A stretch of DNA of 64,000 nt from Candidatus Obscuribacter phosphatis. Its GTDB lineage: Bacteria; Cyanobacteriota; Vampirovibrionia; Obscuribacterales; Obscuribacteraceae. Under the pieces are notes generated by a model, which did not search any database, was not told the origin of the DNA, and saw only the letters and a program-made list of their open reading frames with translations. The translations under genes and the position numbers were made by a program. Below, in pieces: positions 8,494-16,857 of this stretch. Numbering within the stretch: position 1 is the stretch's first letter; the number at the start of each line of letters is the position of its first letter. The stretch covers positions 253,871 to 317,870 of the forward strand of contig MOYA01000004.1 in the NCBI GenBank assembly GCA_001899315.1, read 5' to 3'.

Positions 8494-9228
8494 TCAATCC
8501 TCGACTGCCCCTGCCAACATCGGTCCTTCGCGAGTGGCATGAGCAAATTGTTTCATATAAGGGTCTTCTGAGCTAACGCCCTCTTCGGGGCTGCCTTCCC
8601 AGACTATTTTTCCGGCGTGCATGAGCAAAACCCGGTCGGCTGTGCGGGTCCAGGTAGAAAACTGGTGGGTGACCACAATTGAAGCAGCTTGCAATTGATG
8701 TTCTAGCTCTATCATGTAGTCTTCGATAATGGTGGACATGACTGGGTCTAGACCAGTGGTCGGCTCGTCGTAAAGAATTATCTTGGGATCGTTTACAATC
8801 GCCCGGGCAAAGCTGGTGCGTTTCTGTTGACCACCTGAAAGTTTGGTGGGCGAATAGTCTTCAAAACCTGCCAAGCCGACCATCGAAAGTTTTTCTGAGA
8901 TGATCTTGTCTTCCTCTTTGCGACTAAGCTTGCGCCTCTCTAGCGCAATTGCCAGATTGTCTCGCACCGAAAGTGAGTTCAATAGGGCTGAACCTTGAAA
9001 AACCAAGCCGATCTCGTCCGACCTCTTGATTACTTCGCCTTGGTCTGGTTCAAGCAAGCCGCAGATTATTTTCAAGATGGTTGACTTGCCGCAGCCGCTA
9101 GGCCCAATCAAACCAAGCATTTCACCGGCATAAACCTGAAAGCTGACACCTCGCAATATCTGTCTTTCGCCAAAGGCTTTGTGGATATTGACTAGTTCTA
9201 GTATTGGTTCTTGCGATCTTGGTGCCAT
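8494..9228 (-). CDS. mlaF: ABC transporter ATPase, MlaF-like
   Basis: A 244-residue ABC ATPase that should power lipid transport with MlaE and MlaD. Walker A GPSGCGKST is at 42-50, the signature LSGGQQKR at 130-137 and Walker B IILYDEPTTGLDP at about 150-162. The H-loop is in VVTHQ. It lies 11 bases after mlaE and directly before mlaD, giving the usual E-F-D order. Confidence 0.95.
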   Translation of the reverse strand: MAPRSQEPILELVNIHKAFGERQILRGVSFQVYAGEMLGLIGPSGCGKSTILKIICGLLEPDQGEVIKRSDEIGLVFQGSALLNSLSVRDNLAIALERRKLSRKEEDKIISEKLSMVGLAGFEDYSPTKLSGGQQKRTSFARAIVNDPKIILYDEPTTGLDPVMSTIIEDYMIELEHQLQAASIVVTHQFSTWTRTADRVLLMHAGKIVWEGSPEEGVSSEDPYMKQFAHATREGPMLAGAVED

Positions 9229-9239
9229 GGCTTATCGCG

Positions 9240-10049
9240 TTACCTCGGTGCGTAAGTGACTGAGGTAACAACAAAGTTGAGGATGAAAATAGAAATCATC
9301 GTCCAAACAATTGTGCGGGTTGTGGCAATGCCTACATCTTCGGCGCCGCCGCGGGTGTTTAGTCCGATGGCGCAACTGAACATGATGATCAAGGTGGCAT
9401 TGATGATTGACTTGAGAAAGTGCACCGAAAAGTCACGGTCTAAGATGGTCTGTTTGACCGAATCCATAAAGGTGTCCGGGGGCACATTGGCAGCGCCTTG
9501 GGCGATGACAATACCGGCAACTAAGCCGATGAACATGGCATAGACCGAAAGGGTGGGGATCATCACCAGGGCGGCGGTATATCTAGGCACTACTAGAAAT
9601 TTGACTGGGTCTACGCGCATAACTTTGAGGGCGTCGATTTGTTCGGTAATCATCATGGTGGTGAGCTCAGCCGCCACCGACGAACCGACTCTGCCGGCCA
9701 CGATGACGCCGGCCGTGATTGGTCCTATCTCTCTGACGAGAGCCAATGAAACAACGCCGCCGATAGCTGTATCTGCCCCAAACTGGACCAGCTCTCTTGA
9801 TATCTGTAGGCTCATGGCAAAGCCGGTAAAGAGGGCAGTGATGCCCACCACCACAAAAGAGAGGACGCCGATCATATAAGCCTGGCGCACTGTTTCTTTG
9901 AGATTGATTTGACCCCTGACCATATAAGAAACAGTCTGGAACCAGAGTATGAGCACCTGTCCAAGCAGCTTAACGCCCACGGCAAACTGGTTTTCAACCA
10001 GTCTGTATGGGTTGGGCAGGTTCTTTGCTTTAGCGGTTCCTGAAGTCAT
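9240..10049 (-). CDS. mlaE: Mla/MCE transporter permease, MlaE-like
   Basis: A 269-residue integral membrane permease of the MlaE family. It contains the family segment VREIGPITAGVIVAGRVGSSVAAELTTM followed by the EQIDALKVM coupling helix and several hydrophobic spans. It is first in the mlaEFD-gatB-lytM series, and its start lies in a 116-base gap opposite the divergently read site-2 protease gene. There is no mlaB or mlaC here. Confidence 0.94.
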   Translation of the reverse strand: MTSGTAKAKNLPNPYRLVENQFAVGVKLLGQVLILWFQTVSYMVRGQINLKETVRQAYMIGVLSFVVVGITALFTGFAMSLQISRELVQFGADTAIGGVVSLALVREIGPITAGVIVAGRVGSSVAAELTTMMITEQIDALKVMRVDPVKFLVVPRYTAALVMIPTLSVYAMFIGLVAGIVIAQGAANVPPDTFMDSVKQTILDRDFSVHFLKSIINATLIIMFSCAIGLNTRGGAEDVGIATTRTIVWTMISIFILNFVVTSVTYAPR

Positions 10050-10165
10050 CTAGACAATTTTATGGGTAAAAGGTGTTTTTATCAGATGTTTGCGCAACAC
10101 TTAATGTGGTGTTTGTTTTTAGATATATGATTGCAACTGTTATTTAGCCCTGAGTTGGACAAATT

Positions 10166-10996
10166 ATGGATACTGAAGGACCGTCTGGAACTTCGATGGG
10201 GGGCGAGATTGCCCCGGAAAATTCCGGAACTGGTAACGGAACTGGTAACGGTAAGCGGTTCTGGCTTGGGCCGCTTGCTCTTCTTGGCTTCGTCTTGCTC
10301 AAGGCGAAAGTTCTGTTGACGGCTCTGTCATTTGCCAATCTCGGCAGCCTCCTCTTTAGTTTTTCGACGATGTTTCTTTCTTTTGGCGCCTATGGAATTG
10401 CCTATGGCTGGTCTTTTGGCGCCATGTTCGTCTTGCTCATTCTGGTGCATGAGTTGGGGCATTATGTTTCCATGAAGTTGGCTAAATTAGACCCGGGTCT
10501 GCCGGTATTTGTTCCATTTTTGGGTGCCTGGGTAAAGATGAGTAAATTGCCCGAGAATGAAGCTTTGAATGCCTGGGTCGCTCTGGCTGGTCCCCTTTTT
10601 GGTGGGCTTTTCGCCATTATTCTGGTCTTTCTTGGCTACTTTTCAAAAAACAGTTTTCTCATTGCTTCAGGCAATGTCGGCTGTATTCTCAATCTTTTCC
10701 AGCTCTTGCCAACTCGCCCTCTTGATGGGGGTTTTATTGCGCCGGTGCTTGGCAAATGGCAGCTGCTTTTGGGCTTGCTTGCACTTTTCCTCTTGGCTTT
10801 AATTTTGCAGGCGCCGATGCTGAGTTTGATAGCTTTGGTGGGCATATGGCCCCTTATATTGGCTTTTCGCCAAAACCAAAAGGGTCTAATGCGAATGAAG
10901 CCGGCTAGCCCGATAGCGCGTTTTTGGCTTGGCCTTGGTTTCTTCGGTACAGCCGTACTACTTGGCTTCTTTGCGGCGCAGAGTCAGCCGAATTAA
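10166..10996 (+). CDS. Site-2 protease family (M50) membrane metalloprotease
   Basis: A 276-residue polytopic intramembrane protease. The zinc motif HELGH is at 95-99, and the second metal/aspartate motif RPLDGG at 184-189 lies in a later helix, as in S2P/RseP relatives. The N-terminal 30 residues are a Gly/Asn/Thr-rich cytoplasmic leader, with about six hydrophobic segments after it. No PDZ domain is present, so it resembles the compact FtsH-independent S2P proteins rather than RseP. It is divergent from mlaE. The next gene is 85 bases downstream on the same strand. Confidence 0.88.
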   Translation: MDTEGPSGTSMGGEIAPENSGTGNGTGNGKRFWLGPLALLGFVLLKAKVLLTALSFANLGSLLFSFSTMFLSFGAYGIAYGWSFGAMFVLLILVHELGHYVSMKLAKLDPGLPVFVPFLGAWVKMSKLPENEALNAWVALAGPLFGGLFAIILVFLGYFSKNSFLIASGNVGCILNLFQLLPTRPLDGGFIAPVLGKWQLLLGLLALFLLALILQAPMLSLIALVGIWPLILAFRQNQKGLMRMKPASPIARFWLGLGFFGTAVLLGFFAAQSQPN

Positions 10997-11081
10997 GCTT
11001 TTGGGGGGAAATCCACCATAGCCAGAGACTGTCCTTAAAGGTCTAATAAATTCGTTCGGTCTTACTTTTTGCAGGTATCCC

Positions 11082-11891
11082 TTGAACGAGCAAAATGGCG
11101 GTCAGTTTGAATATTTGCAGCCTCCTCTAGAGGGGCGCAGCTTGCAGCAAGAGCTTTCGAAAGAGCTGCCCAGTCTCTCTTTTATGAGTTTGAAAGGCGC
11201 CCAGGCTGAGATCAAAGAATTGCAGCTTGACCCTCGCTTTGCCATGCTCAGTACCGAACAAATAAGACAGATGATTGTTTCAGAAGAAATGGCAAACAGA
11301 GACAAGTTCACTTTTGTTTCGGCCGCTATTTGTGGTCCATTGTTTTTATTTGGTCTGGGCGCTGCTTTTGCCCTTTTTGACGACATAAAAGCTGCCAGAG
11401 AGGCTAAGCTGCAAAAATTGCTCACCGGTCAAGACAGCGGCAAAGCTAGAGCCGGAGCGGCGCTGGTTCGTGCTGAAACTTTGGAAGAAACCAAGAAAAA
11501 GCAAGAAAGTATTATTGCCGTACCGAAGGAAAAGCCGGCTAACGATAAGACCGGCAAGCTGACACCTGAGGCCCAGAAGCTGCTTGGTCTGGAAAGCAAT
11601 AGGCGAATGAAGCTTGAGGCAAGCGGCGGCTCTCATAGTCGGCGCGATTTTACCGGCAGAGTAAAAGAAAAGCTCTATACAGGCGGAGAGCGCAACTGGG
11701 AAGAGAAAGCCGCTGAGCGCTCGCTCAAGAGCTGGCTGAAAGCTGAAATACTGATGAAGCGCAAACAGTCTTTGCTGGACAATATGGAGCGCATGCGCGG
11801 TCAGGCACCGGGAGATTTTAGTCTCTATGCCGGTTTGGCTGCGCGGGTCGAGAATCTCGATAAACAGCTGAAGAGAATGGGCTACGTTTAG
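11082..11891 (+). CDS. Single-pass membrane protein with charged helical tail, unknown function
   Basis: A 269-residue protein I do not recognise. Residues 30-70 are predicted helical and amphipathic, a single transmembrane segment lies at about 76-100 (FTFVSAAICGPLFLFGLGAAF), and the remaining 165 residues are highly charged and helical. A TTG start is used, preceded by GCAGG. The orientation is probably N-terminal outside or short cytoplasmic, with the large basic tail inside. It follows the S2P gene on the same strand and could be its partner or substrate, which is inference only. Confidence 0.6.
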   Translation: MNEQNGGQFEYLQPPLEGRSLQQELSKELPSLSFMSLKGAQAEIKELQLDPRFAMLSTEQIRQMIVSEEMANRDKFTFVSAAICGPLFLFGLGAAFALFDDIKAAREAKLQKLLTGQDSGKARAGAALVRAETLEETKKKQESIIAVPKEKPANDKTGKLTPEAQKLLGLESNRRMKLEASGGSHSRRDFTGRVKEKLYTGGERNWEEKAAERSLKSWLKAEILMKRKQSLLDNMERMRGQAPGDFSLYAGLAARVENLDKQLKRMGYV

Positions 11892-11913
11892 CTAACTAAA
11901 TAACTAACTGATC

Positions 11914-12678
11914 TTAGTTGGTGAAGAGTAGCTTGGTGCCGAGTATGGTGCCGGCAGCAATAAAAGCTTTTTTGACGAAATCAGAGCCATATTTTTTGCC
12001 GATTTTGGAGCCTAGCCAGGCGCCGCTCAGTGAGCCGCAAATAGCCGGTAAAACTAAGCGTAAATCATAATGGCCGCCGGCTACATAAATCGTCGAGGCA
12101 AAGAGGCACCAGGCGCAAGCAACTAGATAGTAATAACCGAGTGCTTCCAAAAGCAGAAAACCGCGCCCCATAGTTAGTACTACCGATGTGAAAATGCCGT
12201 TACCCGAACCGAAGAAAGCTTCATAAAAGCCAAGCGGTAAGGCAAACAAGGCGGTCTGGAGGCGGCTCAAGCTTGGCGGCTTGGCCTTTGTACCGAAGTC
12301 TTTCTTGATATAAGTGATTACCACCAAAAGTAGGATAAATGCTCCAAAAACTTTTTGAAGAGTTTGGGGATTGCTGTTCACAATTACTTGGGTGCCGCAG
12401 TAGGCGCCGAGCAAGCCTATGGCGATGAAGTTAACCAGTAATTTTTTATCAATTTGGTGTCCACGCAGATAATTCCTTGCTGCAATCAGGGTCCAGACCG
12501 AGCCGTTTAATGTATTAGATGAAATCGCCACCGGAAGCGGAAAGCCGAGCATCAGCCAGACCGGGGTAGTAATCATGCTGGAGCCGCCGCCGCTCATAGA
12601 ACTGAGTAGTGTGGCGCCGAAAGCCACAGTTGTGATGGTTATGGTCTGAGATAAATCAAGGGAAGGGAGAGAGGGCAA
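11914..12678 (-). CDS. TauE/SafE-type membrane transporter
   Basis: A 254-residue protein with about eight hydrophobic segments and the TauE/SafE hallmarks: the first half has GGGSSMITTPVWLMLGFP and the second half GFYEAFFGSGNGIFTSV, the two inverted repeats of the fold. Members export sulfite, sulfoacetate or other small organosulfur anions; the substrate cannot be told from sequence. The start is probably the TTG at 12678. It converges with the preceding plus-strand gene, only 22 bases away. Confidence 0.88.
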   Translation of the reverse strand: MPSLPSLDLSQTITITTVAFGATLLSSMSGGGSSMITTPVWLMLGFPLPVAISSNTLNGSVWTLIAARNYLRGHQIDKKLLVNFIAIGLLGAYCGTQVIVNSNPQTLQKVFGAFILLLVVITYIKKDFGTKAKPPSLSRLQTALFALPLGFYEAFFGSGNGIFTSVVLTMGRGFLLLEALGYYYLVACAWCLFASTIYVAGGHYDLRLVLPAICGSLSGAWLGSKIGKKYGSDFVKKAFIAAGTILGTKLLFTN

Positions 12679-12772
12679 GAAAGGGACCTTGTAGTTAGGA
12701 AAATTTAGGTAGTTGGTAAAATTGAGGAAGGCGGCTAGAGAGTTTTATTGGAAGACATCATTGAAAAAGTCT

Positions 12773-12826
12773 AGAGCAGATAGAGAGTTTAGAGCAGTTA
12801 AAGAGTTTAGAGCAGTTAAGCAATTT
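12773..12826 (+). repeat. Three 18-bp direct repeats abutting a start codon
   Basis: AGAGCAG units begin at 12773, 12791 and 12809, each 18 bp and each ending in TTT. The third ends at the base before the ATG at 12827, so the repeat forms the ribosome-binding region of the next gene. Confidence 0.75.
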
Positions 12827-13609
12827 ATGTCTAAGAGAATTATTCCTTTCTTGCTTAGCCTAGTGCTTTGCCAGTCTGCTCAGGCCGAACCACAGAGAAA
12901 TACAAACTCTAAGCCGACTTCTGGTGATGAATGCATAGTGATTAAGCAGAGAGATTTCAAAGTCGGTGATATGACTGTTTATCTTTCGCCTGAAAGAGCG
13001 AGAGTCGATGCTATGTCGGGGCGCTGCACAATTTGTGCTTCTGCGCCCGATTGGCGGGTGACTGTTTTTAACAAATCTGGTCAGTATTATATGGTGGAGC
13101 GCTCGGCTTGGAAGGCGAAGGGTTTGCATGGTCTAACAAGATCAAAACGCGAGAGCTTTGACTTTAAAGATGGCAAACCAGTCAAAATCAAATATTTAAA
13201 CCTGCAGTGTTTTCAGGTAAGCAGGTCTTCGCGTGGCACTGAACCTTCTACTGTCGATGTCGCTTTTCGTTCTGAAAAGTCTAAGGTGAGCCGTGATGCA
13301 AAGCCTATTAGTTGTGTGACTACATACATCGCAACCAGTGATCTGCCTCTCAGTCAGGGGGCGGCCGACTTTGTCGAAGGTCTTTATTTGACTGTCCCTC
13401 AAGCCAGAGTATTTCTTTTGAGCGAGACAAAAGGCCCGGGGTTTTTGCGCAAAGGTTTTGTCACTGAAAATATAACCAAAGCAAAACTGCCGCCCTCATT
13501 TTTTGCCGTGCCGACAGGACTGAGGAAGGCTTATTCTTTAGCAGCGGTTGCCACTGGTAGTGATATGGAAGATATTTTGTTGGATGTGACCGGTGGGCGA
13601 CATCCTTAA
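12827..13609 (+). CDS. Exported protein of unknown function
   Basis: A 260-residue protein with a clear signal peptide (MSKRIIPFLLSLVLCQSAQA, cleavage after residue 20). The mature part is beta-rich with a CTIC motif near residue 70 and further cysteines, so disulphides are possible. I do not recognise the family. An upstream in-frame start at 12713 would add 38 residues translated from an 18-bp DNA repeat, so I place the start at 12827 where the signal peptide begins. There is no obvious strong Shine-Dalgarno site; the repeat occupies its place. Confidence 0.65.
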   Translation: MSKRIIPFLLSLVLCQSAQAEPQRNTNSKPTSGDECIVIKQRDFKVGDMTVYLSPERARVDAMSGRCTICASAPDWRVTVFNKSGQYYMVERSAWKAKGLHGLTRSKRESFDFKDGKPVKIKYLNLQCFQVSRSSRGTEPSTVDVAFRSEKSKVSRDAKPISCVTTYIATSDLPLSQGAADFVEGLYLTVPQARVFLLSETKGPGFLRKGFVTENITKAKLPPSFFAVPTGLRKAYSLAAVATGSDMEDILLDVTGGRHP

Positions 13610-13809
13610 TAGAACGGAGTGGTGATAATTTTGTTGCGGTTGAATCTGAATTTGTTTGCTGGTTCTCTTTTGGGGCATATTATAGAATGTAGTAAGCAAA
13701 GCGAAAAAAGCAAAAGAGAAAGGAGTAAACTCCCTTCCCTTCTGCAGGACATTCGAACTTGCTTGACTCAGGTCAGCGTGTTCAGATGAAACTCTTCAGG
13801 TCGGCGTCT

Positions 13810-14052
13810 TCAGCGCTTGGGCAGAGCCAGGCAGCAGAGCCCGTAGAAGAGCAGAACGCCGCCGCCGGAGACCAGGGCGAAGAGCACGGTGATGACGCGC
13901 ACCACAGTCGTGTCGAGACCGAAGTGGCGGGCGATGCCGTAGCAGACGCCGCCGAAGACTTCGTTGCCGCCGGTACCACGGGTGATGCCGGACTTGTTCA
14001 TGAGGATGAGAATGACGGCCAAAAGAATGACCGTACCGATTGTCAGAGTCAT
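13810..14052 (-). CDS. PspC-domain membrane protein
   Basis: An 80-residue protein with the PspC domain: GGVCYGIARHFGLDTTVVRVITVLFAL followed by a second membrane span. It also has an N-terminal hydrophobic helix not found in minimal PspC. In enterobacteria PspC senses inner-membrane stress with PspA/PspB; no pspA is nearby. The start is an ATG with GAGGA upstream; a longer frame reading through the stem-loop region is spurious. It is the last gene of the 38-14 kb class B block. Confidence 0.85.
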   Translation of the reverse strand: MTLTIGTVILLAVILILMNKSGITRGTGGNEVFGGVCYGIARHFGLDTTVVRVITVLFALVSGGGVLLFYGLCCLALPKR

Positions 14053-14093
14053 GTGTTTTTCCTCGCAGTCAAGTGAGTGTTTGGTGTTAAGGC

Positions 14094-14121
14094 AAGCCTC
14101 GTCGTTTGAAGACCGAGGCTT
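14094..14121 (-). terminator. Stem-loop between class B genes
   Basis: AAGCCTCGGTC pairs with GACGAGGCTT on the minus strand. It separates the gene at 14154 from pspC. Confidence 0.55.
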
Positions 14122-14153
14122 GCTAAATGCTCTTGTTGAGAACGAAGCCGCCC

Positions 14154-15389
14154 TTAGTGGAAGTCGTAGACCTTGGGCGGCGAATCTTCGTCCTTGAAGT
14201 CGGGCAGAGGCGTGGGGCGGATGTTCTCCAGCCACTGATGCGGTATGTTCACCTTGGCGCCGTTGCCATTGGATGAACCTGCCAGTTGACGGTTCTTGTT
14301 GTAGACTTCCACCGACTTGATGGTCAGACCGTCTTCGGAAAGCTTCTTGACGGTTTGTCCGCCGTTGGCCTCCGGGCAGCTGATCGTGGTTGGCACCAGG
14401 CCTTCCTTGTCCATCTGAATCTCGCAGGCGCGGTCGTTGGCGGCGTCGTAGTACTCGACTCGGCGCAGCTTGATCTTGTCGGCATCCGGTCCGACCGTTT
14501 GAGTCATCATCCACCGTTGCCGGTAGACCATGATCATCTTGTCTTTCGACTTTTCGTAGCCGCGCACTACGAGCTGATTACCCATGCGGCTGCCATCTCG
14601 AACTTGCAGCAGGTTGCCTGCTTTGTCCAAGAAGATTTCTTGCACGTTGTAGTAATCGCGCGCGTATTCGACGAGCATGGATTGCCCGTCGAGGTCGTAG
14701 ACCTTGCCTCGTTCTCCGTCGATGGGGTCGCGGGTGAACGAAGCCGATGTGGTGCCGTCTTCGCGATAGAGCATGGTGCTCGTCTTGTTCGGGTCACCAG
14801 CCTCGGAATAGATCGAGGCGAAAAGAGTGCCGTTGCGGCGGAAGATCTTCTCGGCGCGATAACGCTTCTTCTCATCGAAGTTTCGCTGGCGCCAGACGGT
14901 TTTGCCGTCTTCGAAGTAGAAGGTGGAGTTGTATCCACCCATCGGCTGCAACTCGCCTATGCGTTCCATCGTACCGTCGGCGCGGTAGACGGCGTGGTAG
15001 GTATACGACCCGTCGACGGCGAAGCGAGAATCGCTGCGCTTGATGCCGCGGGTGTCCTTACCATCGCCTTCATTGAGCGGATAGTATTCGATGGAGCTTG
15101 TCACCGCATTGGCCGGTCCACCAAAGGTCAGGTCTTCGATGAGACCGCTCTTCCAGAAGATGGTGCCGGAGATGCGTGTGAAACCATCCTGGGCGAAGCG
15201 AATCAGCTTCAACCGTTGACCGGTGGATGGGTCGGGAAGATAGGCTACTTCCTGTGTCTTGTCGGGCAGGACGACGCGCGAAATTTCTTTGTCGCGTCCA
15301 GCCAAGAAAACTACGTACAAGAGAAACAGTGTGCCGAGAATGGCGAGGCTTATGCCAAGCCACCTTTTGGCTTTCGTGGTGTGGGTCAT
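14154..15389 (-). CDS. Membrane-anchored repeat protein, MORN/YwqK-like
   Basis: A 411-residue protein with one N-terminal transmembrane helix (about 9-28) and a large, probably periplasmic part. From about residue 130 it contains a run of 20-25-residue units with aromatic-x-(D/N/E)-(D/N)-G-(K/T) cores (YRADGTMERI, FEDGKTVWRQ, RRNGTLFASI, YREDGTTSAS, YDLDGQSMLV). These resemble the MORN-variant repeats of YwqK-like proteins. The function is unknown. The start follows GGGGACC. It sits between the LURP-one-like gene and pspC, with about 90-100 bases and a stem-loop on each side. Confidence 0.6.
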   Translation of the reverse strand: MTHTTKAKRWLGISLAILGTLFLLYVVFLAGRDKEISRVVLPDKTQEVAYLPDPSTGQRLKLIRFAQDGFTRISGTIFWKSGLIEDLTFGGPANAVTSSIEYYPLNEGDGKDTRGIKRSDSRFAVDGSYTYHAVYRADGTMERIGELQPMGGYNSTFYFEDGKTVWRQRNFDEKKRYRAEKIFRRNGTLFASIYSEAGDPNKTSTMLYREDGTTSASFTRDPIDGERGKVYDLDGQSMLVEYARDYYNVQEIFLDKAGNLLQVRDGSRMGNQLVVRGYEKSKDKMIMVYRQRWMMTQTVGPDADKIKLRRVEYYDAANDRACEIQMDKEGLVPTTISCPEANGGQTVKKLSEDGLTIKSVEVYNKNRQLAGSSNGNGAKVNIPHQWLENIRPTPLPDFKDEDSPPKVYDFH

Positions 15390-15482
15390 GTTGGTCCCCT
15401 GTTTTCTATTTATGCCTTTCGGGCAGGACCCTCCTTGAGATTACTCGTACTTACGGGAGGTACGCTTTGCAAGCAGTGCTTG

Positions 15483-16121
15483 CTACTTCTTCGAACCCTT
15501 GTCCTTCTTGCTCGACTCCGGCTTGTTGTCGTTGTCGGCGATGGTCTTGAAGGCGGCGATCATGACGAGCATGCGCTCGTCGATGGCGCCCTTCTTGAGC
15601 ACGGTGATTGCCCAGGTATCGCTGAGGGGGTTGAGCCACGGGCGATCGAGGACGGCCAGCTTGGTGCCATCATTGGCGGTGATGGTGATGCGGGTGCCCA
15701 TCCATTCCGTCTTGTCCGAACTGGCGATCACCTTGCCGTTGGCGTCGGTGATGTTGTAGCCGTTCCAGGTCTTGCCCCAGCGCGAAAAGATGCGCTCTTG
15801 GATGCTGCCGACCGGATTGCCGCTGCCGTCCACGACGTTGATATCGGTGCCGATGGAGATGATGGCGATGCTGCCGGTGGCACGCTTGTTGCCTGACGCA
15901 TCGGTCCAGGTCAGATGGCGCGTCACCTGGAAGATGTGCTCGGAGACGCTGCCCTGGTCTTCACCGTAAACCTCGACGTCGAGGGTGTCGGTGATGGACC
16001 AGAAGATCCGTTCCTTGAGTGTGATGTCGCCGCTCGGCCTGCCGAAAATCATGTTTCCGACCAGGGCGAGAATGGCAACAGCACCGACGATGAACAGGAT
16101 TCCTTTACGAGATATCTTCAT
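15483..16121 (-). CDS. LURP-one/Tubby-C-like domain membrane protein
   Basis: A 212-residue protein with an N-terminal hydrophobic helix (8-25) and a beta-rich body. The pattern of paired strands with D-G or N-G turns (VVDGSGNPVGSI, ITDANGKVIASS, ITANDGTKLAVL) and the final helix RMLVMIAAFKTIAD match the LURP-one-related/phospholipid-scramblase-like fold. The C-terminus is a Lys/Ser-rich tail. GAGGAAATCG before the ATG at 16121 decides against the ATG 12 bases further upstream. Placement with pspC and two Ctp proteases suggests an envelope role; this is inference. Confidence 0.6.
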   Translation of the reverse strand: MKISRKGILFIVGAVAILALVGNMIFGRPSGDITLKERIFWSITDTLDVEVYGEDQGSVSEHIFQVTRHLTWTDASGNKRATGSIAIISIGTDINVVDGSGNPVGSIQERIFSRWGKTWNGYNITDANGKVIASSDKTEWMGTRITITANDGTKLAVLDRPWLNPLSDTWAITVLKKGAIDERMLVMIAAFKTIADNDNKPESSKKDKGSKK

Positions 16122-16155
16122 CGATTTCCTCATATTTGGGTTGGAAGAAGAGAAG

Positions 16156-16194
16156 AAGGCTCCCCGCTTTGGCGGAGCTTGGGCGAGGAGCCTT
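16156..16194 (-). terminator. Stem-loop terminator after the ParB-like gene
   Basis: AAGGCTCC pairs with GGAGCCTT around an inner GC-rich stem, followed on the minus strand by CTTCTCTTC. Confidence 0.65.
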
Positions 16195-16217
16195 CCTCTG
16201 ATAGTGCTTTCGATTTG

Positions 16218-16547
16218 CTAGCCGACGATGAGAGCCTCGATGAAGCCCACACCAGCCTGCTTAGCGGCGATGACGCGATGACGGCCGTCTTCGACGTTGT
16301 AACCACCGCCGAAGCGCGGGCGCAGCACCACGCGCACCATATCCTCGCCGTTCTCGTAAGCCTGACGATACGCCTCGATCTGCTGGCCATCGCGGGCGAG
16401 CAGCTTTTCGACGGCGGCGTCGGACATATAGACATCGGCGAGATTGACGTAGATGCAGTTCTCCGCAGCCTTGACCTTGCCGGTCTTGCGGAAAGACTTA
16501 GCATCGCATTCGACCGCGTCGTAGCGGTCACGGAACGACTTGCCCAT
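16218..16547 (-). CDS. ParB/Srx-fold domain protein
   Basis: A 109-residue protein whose C-terminal half has the ParB N-terminal-domain pattern: VYMSD..VEKLL early and GGYNVEDGRHRVIAAKQAGVGFIEALIV at the end, including the GRHR (usually GxHR) nucleotide/phosphate motif. Small stand-alone versions occur as CTPases, nucleases or sulfiredoxin-like proteins, so the activity is open. GGAGG eight bases before the ATG at 16547 sets the start. It is flanked by stem-loops. Confidence 0.7.
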   Translation of the reverse strand: MGKSFRDRYDAVECDAKSFRKTGKVKAAENCIYVNLADVYMSDAAVEKLLARDGQQIEAYRQAYENGEDMVRVVLRPRFGGGYNVEDGRHRVIAAKQAGVGFIEALIVG

Positions 16548-16644
16548 AGAAAACCTCCAGGTCGGGAGGTCCCGGTGCAAGCCGAGCTACGAGGCACCTT
16601 TCGGCTGATTTTGCTTTTCCCGCGAGCGGAAGCAACAAAAGTAA

Positions 16645-16675
16645 GATGAAGGACTGTTCCGATTAGTCTTTCATC
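16645..16675 (-). terminator. Stem-loop after possible micro-gene
   Basis: GATGAAAGACT pairs with AGTCCTTCATC on the minus strand, followed by TTACTTTTG. It overlaps the end of the putative small frame at 16663. Confidence 0.55.
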
Positions 16676-16745
16676 GCCTCGGGCACTGCCACCATTGGCA
16701 GTGGCTCACCAGGACCTAACGCCGACTTAGCTTGGTAGCTGTCAT
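16663..16745 (-). CDS. Possible micro-gene or frameshifted small ORF
   Basis: Between the S41 gene and the ParB-like gene there is AAAGGAG, 7 bases later an ATG at 16745, and a terminator-like hairpin, the full anatomy of a class B gene. The ATG frame stops after 9 codons. The frame one base later is open for 27 codons to a TAA at 16663-16665 and reads as a plausible peptide ending LPMVAVPEAMKD. So this may be a tiny leader peptide, a +1-shifted small protein or a sequencing/assembly error. Evidence is limited to these signals. Confidence 0.3.
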
Positions 16746-16777
16746 GGGCTTTCTCCTTTCGGTGAGTTGATGAAAAT

Positions 16778-16823
16778 CCCGCATCGTCCCAGCGCCGGCT
16801 TGTGCTGGGCTGGAACGATGCGG
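16778..16823 (-). terminator. Terminator after the membrane-anchored S41 protease
   Basis: CCCGCATCGT pairs with ACGATGCGGG around an inner CAGC/GCTGG stem, then ATTTTC on the minus strand. Confidence 0.75.
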
Positions 16824-16857
16824 GGGTTGGATGCGGGGGTTGGTTTCGGTCGCCTGC

